Shown here: positions 1 through 8,474 of the stretch, in pieces
How positions within the stretch are numbered: position 1 is the first letter of the stretch
Layout of the letters: each line of letters starts with the position of its first letter
Assembly (NCBI RefSeq): GCF_030123325.1
Contig: NZ_CP126106.1
Coordinates: 2,446,001-2,510,000, forward strand
Source of the DNA: Peribacillus simplex
GTDB taxonomy: Bacteria > Bacillota > Bacilli > Bacillales > DSM-1321
Length of the DNA: 64,000 nt
Direction: 5' to 3'
The notes under the pieces: model-generated
The model's database searches: none
Seen by the model: the letters and a program-made list of their open reading frames with translations, nothing else
What the model was told of the DNA's origin: nothing
Program-made: the position numbers and the translations under genes

Positions 1-221
1 CTGATGTATTGATGAAGCTCGAATTGAATCGCTTAGATTCTACTCTAAAACCAAACGGTCAAACACTAAAGGACATAACGGAAGAAGCAGAATCAAAATT
101 CATTCAAGAAATTTTGGGGCAGTTTGGAAATGATATGGAAGGAAGAAAAAAAACCGCAAATTCTCTAGGGGTGTCCTTGGCAACCTTATATAATAAAATG
201 AAAAAATACCGTATTATTTAA
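1..221 (+). CDS. C-terminal end of a sigma-54-dependent transcriptional activator (5' truncated by window)
   Basis: The reading frame is open from the first bases of the window, so only the last ~73 residues are visible. They form a Fis-type helix-turn-helix (RKKTANSLGVSLATLYNKMK, then KYRII), the DNA-binding tail of NtrC/AcoR-type enhancer-binding proteins. Receptor and AAA+ domains would lie upstream, outside the window. Three palindromes directly after the stop codon and a -24/-12 promoter further on (see those entries) suggest that this protein activates the citrate-type transporter and AtuA genes downstream. The family call is good from the tail alone; the inducer cannot be read. Confidence 0.8.
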   Translation, partial: DVLMKLELNRLDSTLKPNGQTLKDITEEAESKFIQEILGQFGNDMEGRKKTANSLGVSLATLYNKMKKYRII

Positions 222-227
222 AGCGAT

Positions 228-349
228 TTCTAAAAAATTAGAATAATATCCATTGATTTCTAAAAAATTAGAAATCAACCAAGGCTATAGAATTAGGGGA
301 TAAAGTAATTTATTTGAGAATCTTAGTAATATTTTCTAAAGAATTAGAA
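228..349. promoter_or_regulatory. Three palindromic upstream activator sites for the sigma-54 activator
   Basis: Three copies of TTCTAA-N4-TTAGAA lie at 228-243, 253-278 and 334-349. The first and third have perfect 6-bp arms. The second extends to perfect 11-bp arms. Centres are 30 bp apart (sites 1-2) and 76 bp apart (sites 2-3), and the last centre is about 190 bp upstream of the -12 element. Tandem palindromes at this distance are the usual arrangement for enhancer-binding protein sites. That the gene ending at 221 encodes the binder is inference from adjacency. Confidence 0.7.
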
Positions 350-367
350 TTTGAATCCACTATAAAT

Positions 368-402
368 GAAAGCGCTAGCAACAAAGTGCTTTCTTTTTTT
401 TG
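368..402 (+). terminator. Rho-independent terminator of the sigma-54 activator gene
   Basis: An 8-bp stem (GAAAGCGC with GTGCTTTC, one G-U pair) and a 10-nt loop are followed by an eight-T run. The activator sites therefore sit inside the activator gene's 3' untranslated region. Confidence 0.75.
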
Positions 403-514
403 TTTTTAAAATTTTTAAATGAGTACTTAAATAACTGATAAATCAGCATTAGAGTGAACAAACACCCAAGAAAATCAAACTGCAATAATAATTTAAATAT
501 TACTTTCTTTGTTT

Positions 515-531
515 AGGCATGGTTCTTGCAA
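515..531 (+). promoter_or_regulatory. Sigma-54 (-24/-12) promoter
   Basis: AGGCATGGTTCTTGCAA places GG (516-517) and GC (528-529) exactly 12 nt apart, with TTGC at -12, close to the consensus TGGCAC-N5-TTGC. Transcription should start near 541, about 120 nt before the transporter start. Together with the upstream palindromes this supports RpoN-dependent control of the operon that follows. Confidence 0.8.
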
Positions 532-661
532 AAGTATAGTACACAGCAAAACTCTTATAGAAAGGGCAATGAAATCCTTGGTGAATATGCCTCGTGGAAA
601 AATCTTTTCATCTGAGCTATGTCAGTAAACATTCAATTTACGACTCATTGGGAGGGATTAT

Positions 662-1966
662 ATGTTAGCTATTTTAGGTTTCTTGACAATAGGAGTTTTC
701 CTTTACCTCATTATGACAAAACGTTTATCAGTCTTAATTGCTCTGGTGTTGGTGCCAATCGTTTTTGCTTTGATCGGTGGATTTGGCTTGGGGATAGGAG
801 AAATGATGCTAGCGGGTATCGAAAAGGTTGCTCCTACCGGAATTATGGTGGCTTTTGCTGTTTTATATTTTGGGCTGATGATGGACACGGGTTTGTTTGA
901 TCCAATCGTATCTAAGATGCTTCTTATCGTGAAAGGAGATCCCTTAAAAGTGGTGGTGGGCACGGCCGTTATCACGATGCTTGTATCCTTAGATGGGGAT
1001 GGTGCTTCTACTTTTATGATTACTGTTTCCGCCTTACTTCCTCTTTATAAGAGATTGAAGATGAACCCTCTCATTTTAGCAGGTGTAGTGGCTTTGGGCG
1101 CAGGTGTCATGAATCTTGCACCATGGGGCGGTCCAACAGCAAGGGCGATGGCAACTTTGAATGTCACTTCTGCTCAACTATTTAATCCTATTTTACCTGC
1201 TATGGTTGCAGGTATCCTATGGGTGTTGTTTTCATCCTATTTACTTGGAAAAAGAGAAAGGGAAAGAATGGGGATTATAGATTTGGAGGAAAAGGACAAC
1301 ATAGCTTTTCAAGAATTAGCGGCAACGACGTTAGAATTTAAGCGCCCCCAACTTTTTTGGTTCAATCTAATTTTGACACTGATTCTTCTCATCGCTTTAA
1401 TCAAAGTATGGCTTCCACTTCCTACTTTATTTATTATTGCTTTTACAATTGCTTTATTGGTGAATTACCCAAACCAAAAACAGCAGATGGAGCGTATCAC
1501 AAGTCATGCAAACAACGTTGTTATGGTTTCGACCATGATTTTTGCGGCGGGGATTTTTACCGGTATTTTGACCGGAACAAAAATGATTGATGCTATGGCG
1601 CTTTCTATGGTGTCGGTTATTCCTGAAGCGCTGGCGGGCTACTTACCTATTTTGACAGCTATAACAAGCATGCCTCTAAGTTTAGTTTTTACACCGGATG
1701 CTTACTATTTTGGAGTCTTACCTATCATTAGTCAAACCGCTTCTACTTTTGGAATTGATCCCATTGAAATTGGCCGGGCAGCTATACTGGGGCAAATGAC
1801 AACCGGCTTCCCATTAAGTCCATTAACAGCCTCTACGTTTATTCTTATAGGAATGACAGGCGTCGATTTAGGGGATCATCAGCGTTTTATTTTTAAATGG
1901 GCATTTGGAACAACGATTATCATGACTATCGTAGCCCTGCTAACAGGAGCTATTACTATAATTTGA
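662..1966 (+). CDS. CitMHS-family citrate/carboxylate:metal symporter
   Basis: A 434-residue integral membrane protein with about a dozen hydrophobic segments. Its length and sequence (LDGDGASTFMITVSALLPLY near residue 110, NLAPWGGPTARAMATLNV near 150) fit the CitMHS family, whose Bacillus members take up citrate complexed with Mg2+ or Ca2+. Known members are about 430 residues, so it looks complete. GGGAGG sits 7 nt before the ATG. It is the first gene of the sigma-54-controlled unit and ends a few bases before the AtuA-type gene. The partners make a carboxylate other than citrate quite possible; the substrate is not readable. Confidence 0.85.
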   Translation: MLAILGFLTIGVFLYLIMTKRLSVLIALVLVPIVFALIGGFGLGIGEMMLAGIEKVAPTGIMVAFAVLYFGLMMDTGLFDPIVSKMLLIVKGDPLKVVVGTAVITMLVSLDGDGASTFMITVSALLPLYKRLKMNPLILAGVVALGAGVMNLAPWGGPTARAMATLNVTSAQLFNPILPAMVAGILWVLFSSYLLGKRERERMGIIDLEEKDNIAFQELAATTLEFKRPQLFWFNLILTLILLIALIKVWLPLPTLFIIAFTIALLVNYPNQKQQMERITSHANNVVMVSTMIFAAGIFTGILTGTKMIDAMALSMVSVIPEALAGYLPILTAITSMPLSLVFTPDAYYFGVLPIISQTASTFGIDPIEIGRAAILGQMTTGFPLSPLTASTFILIGMTGVDLGDHQRFIFKWAFGTTIIMTIVALLTGAITII

Positions 1967-1973
1967 GGTGATT

Positions 1974-3314
1974 ATGTTGATTAGAATCGGTTCAGGTGCA
2001 GGATTTTCAGGTGATCGGTTGGAACCCGCACTACTCCTTGCAGAAAAAGGGAATTTGGATTATCTAGTGTTGGAATGTTTGGCGGAACGGACAATCGCGC
2101 TGGCGCACAAGCGAAAAAAAGAGAATTCTTCATTAGGCTATGATCCGCTGCTTGAAAAGAGGATGGAGCTATTACTTCCAACACTCATTCAAAATGGTGT
2201 GCGATTAATTACAAATATGGGAGCAGCCAACCCGGTCAGTGGCGCTGAAAAAGTAATTGAAATTGCCCAACGACTAGGTCTTTCTATCAAAGTGGCGGCT
2301 GTGACAGGGGATGATGTATCGTCATTCCTGGATACAGATGCCCGGACTATGGAAACAAATAAGCCTCTACATTCGTATGGCCCAATTTTATCGGCAAATG
2401 CCTATCTTGGTGTGGAAGCTATTTTACCTGCGTTAGAAAAAGAAGCAGACATTATTCTGACCGGGAGAGTGGCGGATCCATCCTTATTTTTAGCGCCAAT
2501 GGTTCACCACTTCGGATGGTCGATTGACGAGACAGATTTGATTGCAAAGGGCACCATTATTGGCCACCTTTTGGAATGCGGTGGTCAAATTGCTGGCGGT
2601 TATTACGCAGATCCTGGAAAAAAGGATGTTCCACACTTGGAGAACTTAGGATTTCCGTATGCAGAGGTACGAGCAGACGGTTCTGCCTTGATTACAAAAA
2701 TTTCAAATACAGGTGGAGTTATCAATCTAATGACGGCGAAAGAACAGCTTTTATATGAAGTCACAAATCCGAACGAATACATTACACCTGATGTAATTGC
2801 AGACTTTATGTCAGTAAAGCTTCGAGAGGCAGGGCCGAATCGAATTGAAGTAACAGGAGGGAAAGGAAAGAAACGGCCGGAAACGTTAAAAGTAAGCGTC
2901 GGTTACCATGCAGGGTTTATAGGTGAAGGAGAAATTTCATATGCCGGTTCAAATGCATGGGGACGGGCACAACTAGCTGGAGACATTATGAGAACGAGAC
3001 TTGAGAAGAGTTTTGATGAGTTGCGGATTGATTATATCGGTGTTTCATCCACACACCGGAATACGTTTGGACAATGGAATGAACCATACGAAGTCCGACT
3101 AAGGGTCGCAGCTAAAGCACAAAGTCTAAGCGAAGCCGCTAAAATTGGTGAAGAGGTTGAATCTCTTTACACAAACGGGCCAGCCGGTGGAGGAGGAGCA
3201 AGAAAGTATACACACGAAGTTTTAGGAATTGTTTCTTCTCTACTTCCTCGTGAAGAAATTGAAGTGAATGTTGTAATAAAGGAGAGTGTACTGCATGAAG
3301 AGAAAACTATATGA
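1974..3314 (+). CDS. AtuA-family protein (DUF1446), main domain
   Basis: A 446-residue protein of the acyclic terpene utilisation AtuA family (N-terminal RIGSGAGFSGDRLEPALLLA, then LEC(L)AERT and GGQIAGGYYADPG motifs, and a C-terminal GPAGGGGARKY motif). In pseudomonads AtuA belongs to the citronellol/geraniol degradation locus, but its reaction is not established, so no activity is assigned. The ATG at 1974 is preferred to the in-frame GTG at 1968 because GAGGTGA then sits just upstream. It overlaps the next gene by 20 bp. Role inferred: catabolism of the carboxylate imported by the preceding transporter. Confidence 0.8.
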   Translation: MLIRIGSGAGFSGDRLEPALLLAEKGNLDYLVLECLAERTIALAHKRKKENSSLGYDPLLEKRMELLLPTLIQNGVRLITNMGAANPVSGAEKVIEIAQRLGLSIKVAAVTGDDVSSFLDTDARTMETNKPLHSYGPILSANAYLGVEAILPALEKEADIILTGRVADPSLFLAPMVHHFGWSIDETDLIAKGTIIGHLLECGGQIAGGYYADPGKKDVPHLENLGFPYAEVRADGSALITKISNTGGVINLMTAKEQLLYEVTNPNEYITPDVIADFMSVKLREAGPNRIEVTGGKGKKRPETLKVSVGYHAGFIGEGEISYAGSNAWGRAQLAGDIMRTRLEKSFDELRIDYIGVSSTHRNTFGQWNEPYEVRLRVAAKAQSLSEAAKIGEEVESLYTNGPAGGGGARKYTHEVLGIVSSLLPREEIEVNVVIKESVLHEEKTI

Positions 3315-3618
3315 GCTTGCCCACAGTCGCGCCGGTGATAAAGGGAATATTTTGATGCTTTCGCTTATTCCATATCATGAAAAAGACTATTCCCTTTTAT
3401 GCAAAGAAGTAACAATCGAGAGAGTAAAACAACATTTTAAGGACATTGTTGATGGTGAAATTTTTCGATATGAGATTCCAAATATCGCTGCTCTTCAGTT
3501 CGTTTGCCATCAAGCTTTGCTTGGCGGGGTTACAATATCACTCGGTATGGATACGCATGGGAAAAGTTTGAGTTACGCCTTATTGGAGATGGAAATAGAG
3601 GTACAAGAAGCGTTATAG
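3295..3618 (+). CDS. AtuA-like small domain protein (C-terminal AtuA partner)
   Basis: A 107-residue protein beginning MKRKLYELAHSRAGDKGNIL, the hallmark start of the small ferredoxin-fold-like domain found at the C-terminus of long AtuA proteins. Here it is a separate gene overlapping the main-domain gene by 20 bp. AAGGAG lies about 10 nt before the ATG at 3295, which is why the in-frame GTG at 3286 is not used. The pair probably assembles into what is one polypeptide elsewhere. Function unknown beyond that. Confidence 0.8.
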   Translation: MKRKLYELAHSRAGDKGNILMLSLIPYHEKDYSLLCKEVTIERVKQHFKDIVDGEIFRYEIPNIAALQFVCHQALLGGVTISLGMDTHGKSLSYALLEMEIEVQEAL

Positions 3619-3857
3619 GAGGGGGATAAAAAAAATTTATAAATAGTATCGGACGTTATATCATCTGTTTGAAGACCATCTGCATCAAAGAAAAGGGTTT
3701 CTTTTTCAACACTCGGTGCGTTAAGTGGTATAAGAAGGAGCTGTTCCAAAAAACTGTTCTTAAGATAAAAATGTTCGTTCATGAGCAAATCTAAAGATAT
3801 ATAAATGTGGTTCTTAGCCATACTAATAAAGATTAAAATTCGTTAGGAGGCAATATA

Positions 3858-4010
3858 ATGGGAAGATCAAACAATCATAAACCATCTAGCAGCAAAAAGG
3901 CGTTACCTCAAACTCCCGAAAACTTAAAAATAGAACCGGATCGTGTTGATGAAGAGTTTTCTCGTGAGCTAGGTGAAAGTGGAAAAATAAGAGCTACAAG
4001 ACCTAAATGA
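3858..4010 (+). CDS. yfhD: YfhD-like small protein
   Basis: A 50-residue, highly charged and Ser/Lys-rich protein starting MGRSNNHKPSSSKKALPQTP and continuing into an acidic DEEFSRELGES segment. Both are typical of the YfhD family of small Bacillus proteins, which resemble small acid-soluble spore proteins in size and composition. TAGGAGG ends 7 nt before the ATG. It is monocistronic. The family match is from memory of the pattern, so confidence is moderate; the function of YfhD is not established. Confidence 0.7.
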   Translation: MGRSNNHKPSSSKKALPQTPENLKIEPDRVDEEFSRELGESGKIRATRPK

Positions 4011-4204
4011 AACAAAAAAAGTGAAAGATACGGAATGATTTTTACACTCCTTTTTAAATTTAAGTAAAACAAAAAAACGCGCTGTTTTTTTATTTTCTTA
4101 TAGAATCAAAGGTGCGTTAGTGAAACAATAATCGCGGAACGGAAGTGGTTTGGCGAAAAAACTTTGCAAGCTTACTTAAGAGATCGATTTTATAGTTAAT
4201 GAAA

Positions 4205-4276
4205 AAAGGATCTTCAATTTGGAGATCCTTTCATACTGTTTCTTCAACTAAAGATAATCTTAGTCGAAGAAACAGT
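4205..4276. repeat. Two adjacent inverted repeats between convergent genes
   Basis: A 9-bp perfect stem (4205-4213 with 4223-4231) is followed at once by a 17-bp inverted repeat (4235-4251 with 4260-4276, one mismatch, 8-nt loop). Neither has a clear U-tract. They lie between the YfhD-like gene and the convergent YuiD-like gene and may terminate or protect transcripts from both sides. Nothing else is recognised between 4011 and 4473. Confidence 0.5.
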
Positions 4277-4473
4277 GTCACTTTCATAAATATCAATAGT
4301 AGTTAACACTCATTTTTTCCGGATTTATAAGAAAAAGCCTTACTGAGATAGTCTTTTTAGGTAGTTACATGTTAAAAATATCTATATTTGTTGGCAATTT
4401 ATAAATCTTGGATGATTTATTTAGACTCTTTCTTACCTAGTTCCTTACATACCTTACTTCATGATCTAGAATA

Positions 4474-4983
4474 TCAAGGCTTGCCCGCCGTAATCAGCCG
4501 TTTGATTCTAGAGGGCTTGCCATCCTCCAATTTAGCTGAAATTAGCCCAAGTACTACTCCAAGCAGCGCACCTGCTCCCACTTCCACAGGCTGATGTCCG
4601 AGCAGTTCATTCAGTTCTTTCTCACGCTCCACATACTCAAAGCTTGGAAACTCTCCAGAAAATTTCGCCATATTATCTTCAAGATCATTCACAAGCTTAG
4701 CAATTTCGCCTGTATGGCGCCGAATCCCCTGAGCATCATACATCACAATTACGCCGAACACTGTCGCAAGCGATGTTTCCGTATGCAGCCAGCCTTTATT
4801 AGCTGCCACATAAGATGCCAGTGCGGCCACACCTGCAGAGTGCGAACTTGGCATGCCACCTGTTGAGAAAGCCTGTTTCAAATCCCACTTTCCTGTCAGC
4901 TTATTATGCGTTAAAATTTTCAGTCCTTGTGCAATGCCGATCGCCGACAGCGCCGTTAAAATTCCCCGATTCATCTTTTCCAT
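4474..4983 (-). CDS. yuiD: Divergent PAP2-family membrane protein (YuiD-like)
   Basis: A 169-residue membrane protein with the diagnostic STGGMPSSHSAGVAALASYVA segment (quoted in part: GGMPSSHSAG) and MYDAQGIRRHTGEIAK. These belong to the divergent PAP2 (acid phosphatase/vanadium haloperoxidase-related) family. The SSHS signature corresponds to part of the phosphatase active site; the full three-motif set is not obvious. The frame is open another 47 codons upstream, but a GGAGGAG site 6 nt before the ATG at 4983 fixes this start, giving a length close to B. subtilis YuiD. Physiological role unknown. Confidence 0.75.
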   Translation of the reverse strand: MEKMNRGILTALSAIGIAQGLKILTHNKLTGKWDLKQAFSTGGMPSSHSAGVAALASYVAANKGWLHTETSLATVFGVIVMYDAQGIRRHTGEIAKLVNDLEDNMAKFSGEFPSFEYVEREKELNELLGHQPVEVGAGALLGVVLGLISAKLEDGKPSRIKRLITAGKP

Positions 4984-5247
4984 GAGCAACTCCTCCACTC
5001 CAGACCAGTCCAACCTAATCCAGGAATTTATCTTCTTTCTTTTGATACCCAAAAAATAATTTTTATATGCGGAAGATCCATGATTATCGGCATTTATTAA
5101 AAGTCTACTTGTGTTAAGTTTCATGTATATAATGGCCCTTTTTCAGTGTCCGTGTTCGATTATTTCATAATAATATTTATAGGATGGGTACCTTAAGGAA
5201 AATATATAACGGAAGATTATTAACATGGTGTTAAGGGTGGCAATGGG

Positions 5248-5619
5248 ATGAACAAGATCAAGGATATAAATCCGGAAGAGTTAAAAAAGATCATGAAGGT
5301 AACCGAGCGAATGACTTTTACAAAAAACTTCAGGTCCGCTACGGCTGAAGAATGGTTTGTTTTCATTCCAGGCTTTAATGATCCAATTACTGAAGGAGCT
5401 GCTGGAAAGGCTATAGTGCACTACAATCTATATGGAAACAAAGATATGTTCATTAACACGACAGTAATTCTGGATGATCCTATACTATTTAAGGAAGAAA
5501 ATTTTCAGCTGGTTTACTCAATTTGTGATGAACTTATAAATCGTCTAGTAGGATACGCTGATACTTTACTGTCAGTACACGCAGGTTCAAATTCTTATAA
5601 TGCTGAATACAAACGATAA
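5248..5619 (+). CDS. Hypothetical protein, 123 aa
   Basis: A soluble, mildly acidic protein with no transmembrane segment or motif that I recognise. Its sequence is protein-like (FVFIPGFNDPITEGAAG, then LVYSICDELINRL) with normal codon use. AAGGGTGG precedes the ATG. The stop is 29 nt before the favoured start of the esterase-family gene, so the two are probably co-transcribed. No function is proposed. Confidence 0.55.
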   Translation: MNKIKDINPEELKKIMKVTERMTFTKNFRSATAEEWFVFIPGFNDPITEGAAGKAIVHYNLYGNKDMFINTTVILDDPILFKEENFQLVYSICDELINRLVGYADTLLSVHAGSNSYNAEYKR

Positions 5620-5648
5620 TGTTCGTAAAAGAACAAGGAGGAAAAACA

Positions 5649-6923
5649 GTGCATCATAATCTGGTTCAGTCAATAATCGAACAATCAGTCAAGCTTAAAA
5701 GTGAAGCAGATTGGGATAAGCTCATTCAACAAGTCAAAAATTCAAAATTTGTTTTGCTGGGAGAGGCATCGCATGGAACATCCGAGTTTTACACGGCCCG
5801 AGTTGAAATAACAAAAAAACTGATTCAAGAAAAAGGGTTCACCTTTGTAGCCGTTGAAGGCGATTGGCCCGCATGCCAGGCAATTAATAGGTATGTTAAA
5901 GGCTATGACCAAGTATCTAAATCGGCAAAGGATGTGCTTAAAATTTTTGACCGCTGGCCGACCTGGATGTGGGCGAACGAGGAAATGATAGACTTGATTG
6001 AATGGATGAAAGAATACAATGAGTCTGGACAAAATCAAACAAAAGTAGGATTTTATGGGATAGATATCTATAGTCTCTGGGAATCCATGGATGAAGTTAT
6101 CCATTACTTAAAACAAATTGATTCGCCTGACCTCGAAGCTGCAAGACGGGCGTTCACATGTTTTGAGCCTTTCAATCGTAATAATGAGGAGTACGCAGTT
6201 TCCGCAGGCATTTTTTCAGAAGACTGTATAGAGGAAGTAGCCAAATTACTGACAACGATACAACGAAAAAAAGAAAAATACCCCCATCATGAAGAATTGA
6301 ATTTGAATCTTCAAGTGAATGCATTAGTAGCGTATAATGCAGAAAATTATTACAGGACAATGGTGGTACATGATGATAAATCATGGAATATTCGAGATAT
6401 GCATATGGTGGATGCACTTAATGAAATTATGGATTTTTACGGTTCAAAAGGCAAGGCGATTGTATGGGAACATAATACCCATGTTGGCGATGCCAGCGCT
6501 ACTGATATGAGAGATTCCGGGATGATTAACGTAGGTCAGGTCATTCGTGAGCAAAACCCAACCGAGGATGTATTTATCACAGGATTCGGAACCTACAGAG
6601 GAACTGTTATTGCAGCAGATGAGTGGGGCAAGGATCTTGAAATAAAAACAGTACCCCCTGCAATTAATGGAAGTTGGGAGGAGGCCATGCATCTTTCGGG
6701 GGCGTATGATAAATTGCTCATTTTCACTGATGAAAATCGTCAGCTATTCCAAGATAGGATCGGACATCGGGCGATTGGGGTTGTATACAGACCTGAATAT
6801 GAACAATATGGAAACTATGTACCTTCTGTAATGTCAGATAGATATGATGCTTTTATTTACATTGATGAAACTCAGGCGCTTCACCCGCTTGTTCATGAAA
6901 CAGAAACAGCACCCGTTGTGTAA
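5649..6923 (+). CDS. Erythromycin-esterase-family protein
   Basis: A 424-residue protein with the family hallmarks FVLLGEASHGTSEFYTAR, VAVEGDWPACQAINRYV and, further on, the conserved KAIVWEHNTHVGDA. EreA/EreB open the macrolide lactone ring by hydrolysis using His/Glu residues in these motifs. Many chromosomal Bacillus homologues have unknown substrates, so macrolide resistance should not be assumed. The frame is open from an ATG at 5619 that overlaps the previous stop, but AAGGAGG (5635-5641) lies 7 nt before the GTG at 5649, which I take as the start. It is followed by a strong hairpin. Confidence 0.75.
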   Translation: MHHNLVQSIIEQSVKLKSEADWDKLIQQVKNSKFVLLGEASHGTSEFYTARVEITKKLIQEKGFTFVAVEGDWPACQAINRYVKGYDQVSKSAKDVLKIFDRWPTWMWANEEMIDLIEWMKEYNESGQNQTKVGFYGIDIYSLWESMDEVIHYLKQIDSPDLEAARRAFTCFEPFNRNNEEYAVSAGIFSEDCIEEVAKLLTTIQRKKEKYPHHEELNLNLQVNALVAYNAENYYRTMVVHDDKSWNIRDMHMVDALNEIMDFYGSKGKAIVWEHNTHVGDASATDMRDSGMINVGQVIREQNPTEDVFITGFGTYRGTVIAADEWGKDLEIKTVPPAINGSWEEAMHLSGAYDKLLIFTDENRQLFQDRIGHRAIGVVYRPEYEQYGNYVPSVMSDRYDAFIYIDETQALHPLVHETETAPVV

Positions 6924-6930
6924 TATATTA

Positions 6931-6970
6931 CAAGCCCTTAATGACATTCCATGTTATTAAGGGCTTGTTC
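6931..6970 (+). terminator. Hairpin terminator after the esterase-family gene
   Basis: A 17-bp stem with one G-U pair and a TCC loop (6931-6947 with 6951-6967), 8 nt after the stop. The U-tract is poor, but stem strength and position fit a terminator. Confidence 0.6.
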
Positions 6971-7376
6971 GTGCTTATTCCTATTGCCCAATGTTGGTGT
7001 TTTAAAAAATTGTCCTCGCCAAAATGAAAAATATCACTGCCCCAATGACTGTGAAAGACGGAGAACTTTCACTGCTAAATATAAATCCGCTTTTTGTTGA
7101 TTGAACTTTCGTTTTATTTTGAAGAGTCAGAAAAACGTTCGACTTTGGTATAACAATACTAAGACCTGTTATTAAAGCAGGTAGTAGAAGCATAAATTCT
7201 GGTTTCTTCCTTTCTTTTAAGCGAACTTAAAAGTATCGTGTGGAAAAAATCAGACCAGAATGGCAGCAAATGGTGAGGTTCCACGGTCTGATTGTATCGT
7301 TAAAGAACAACCTATAGTAAATAGCATGATCCCCTCAAATATAGGTTAATGTTTGTTTTATTCACATTTAACACAC
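6971..7376. other. Intergenic region with one inverted repeat
   Basis: No supported gene. A 9-bp inverted repeat (AATCAGACC at 7248-7256 with GGTCTGATT at 7285-7293) is the only clear structure. A 63-codon minus-strand frame (7002-7193) has a distant ribosome site and no recognisable homology. Confidence 0.35.
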
Positions 7377-7817
7377 TTATTCATTCATTAATTCTTTTAT
7401 CATTAAAAGATGTGGACCGCCATCTTCCATAAAGACATCGGATGAAGCCTGATAGCCGAGTTTTTTATAAAACCCCTCTGCCTGTGTCTGTCCATGTAAT
7501 TTAACCTTGGATAATTCCTTTTCCATTGCGATCTCTTCTAACGTTTTAATTATTATTTTTCCAAGGCCAAATTTACGGTAAGGCTCCAATATGCAAATTC
7601 TCTCCAATTTACCTAAACCATCAACAACTCTTAACCTTCCAGTTCCTACTGGTTTTTCATTATAATAGACTAATATGTGTTCAGAAGAAGCATTAAGTGC
7701 ATCAAATTCATCAAATTCAATTTCTAATTGGAAACCCTGTTCCTCAACAAATACTTCTTTTCTGATATGAAAGGCTATTTTTAAATCATTTTCAGTAGTA
7801 ATTCTCTTTGAATCCAA
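7377..7817 (-). CDS. GNAT-family N-acetyltransferase (YjcF-like)
   Basis: A 146-residue GCN5-related acetyltransferase. The N-terminal IRKEVFVEEQGF segment, a beta-strand PVGTGRLRVVDG, the acetyl-CoA pyrophosphate loop LEPYRKFGLGKIIIK and the C-terminal GFYKKLGYQASS match the ElaA/YjcF subgroup. The donor should be acetyl-CoA; the acceptor is unknown. It is divergent from the MarR gene at 7940, with a palindrome between them that could control both. Confidence 0.8.
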   Translation of the reverse strand: MDSKRITTENDLKIAFHIRKEVFVEEQGFQLEIEFDEFDALNASSEHILVYYNEKPVGTGRLRVVDGLGKLERICILEPYRKFGLGKIIIKTLEEIAMEKELSKVKLHGQTQAEGFYKKLGYQASSDVFMEDGGPHLLMIKELMNE

Positions 7818-7898
7818 TGTTCTTCATCCCTTTTCTAGATTTATGCAATAAGACAAGTCATAATAAATGTATATCCTTTTTTAGTATAAACGAAATTA

Positions 7899-7922
7899 TT
7901 TTTGTTGTAAATACAACAAAAA
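7899..7922. promoter_or_regulatory. MarR-type operator palindrome
   Basis: A perfect inverted repeat with 11-bp arms around AA (core GTTGTAAATACAAC) lies 18 bp before the marR start, between divergent genes. Size and symmetry fit a winged-helix MarR dimer site. Autoregulation, and possibly control of the acetyltransferase, is inferred. Confidence 0.65.
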
Positions 7923-7939
7923 AGTTAGGGGCACTTTGA

Positions 7940-8392
7940 ATGAAAGAAATACTCCGTGAAATTGGAATGATAGCAAGGGCATTGGACTCTATAAGTAATA
8001 TTGAATTTAAAGAATTTGACCTTACAAAAGGGCAGTATTTGTATCTTGTCCGAATATGTGAAAATCCAGGAATCATTCAGGAAAAGTTAGCAGAAATGAT
8101 AAAGGTTGACCGAACGACAGCGGCTCGTGCCATTAAAAAACTTGAAATTCAAGGTTTTATTGAAAAGAAAAATGATGAGGGCAACAAAAAAATTAAAAAG
8201 TTATATGCTACTGATAAAGGTGAAAAGGTCTATCCCTTTTTGAAAAAAGAAGGGGAGTATACCGACAAGGTTGCATTATCTGGGTTTTCTTTGGAGGAAA
8301 CGGAAACGATGTTGCATCTTCTTCAAAGGGTCAGAAAAAATATTGAGGTAGATTGGGAATTTGTTAAAAAGGGAAATAAAAGGGGATATTGA
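7940..8392 (+). CDS. MarR-family transcriptional regulator
   Basis: A 150-residue protein with a MarR winged helix: LTKGQYLYLVRICENPGIIQ, recognition helix VDRTTAARAIKKLEIQGFIEK, and wing KKNDEGNKKIKKLYATDKGE. The length is typical for the family. It should act as a dimeric repressor whose affinity falls on binding a small ligand or on oxidation; no sensor cysteine stands out. The neighbouring divergent acetyltransferase and the palindrome between them are its likely targets. Confidence 0.85.
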   Translation: MKEILREIGMIARALDSISNIEFKEFDLTKGQYLYLVRICENPGIIQEKLAEMIKVDRTTAARAIKKLEIQGFIEKKNDEGNKKIKKLYATDKGEKVYPFLKKEGEYTDKVALSGFSLEETETMLHLLQRVRKNIEVDWEFVKKGNKRGY

Positions 8393-8474
8393 TACAGCTT
8401 ATAAGTTATCGCTGATTTATGGATGCCTAATTGGTGTGAGCCTCCATGGAATGTTTGTGGATAGAAAATTTATA

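Noticed and set aside
3573..3821. 82-codon minus-strand frame overlapping the small AtuA-domain gene
   Set aside because: No ribosome site, overlap with a confident gene on the other strand and no recognisable homology; at most a remnant.
5649..6923. Call as a macrolide resistance gene
   Set aside because: Only family-level motifs are seen; most chromosomal homologues in bacilli have no shown macrolide activity.
7002..7193. 63-codon hydrophobic minus-strand frame, considered as a spore germination GerP-type protein
   Set aside because: The sequence does not match GerP motifs and the purine-rich stretch upstream is too far from the start.
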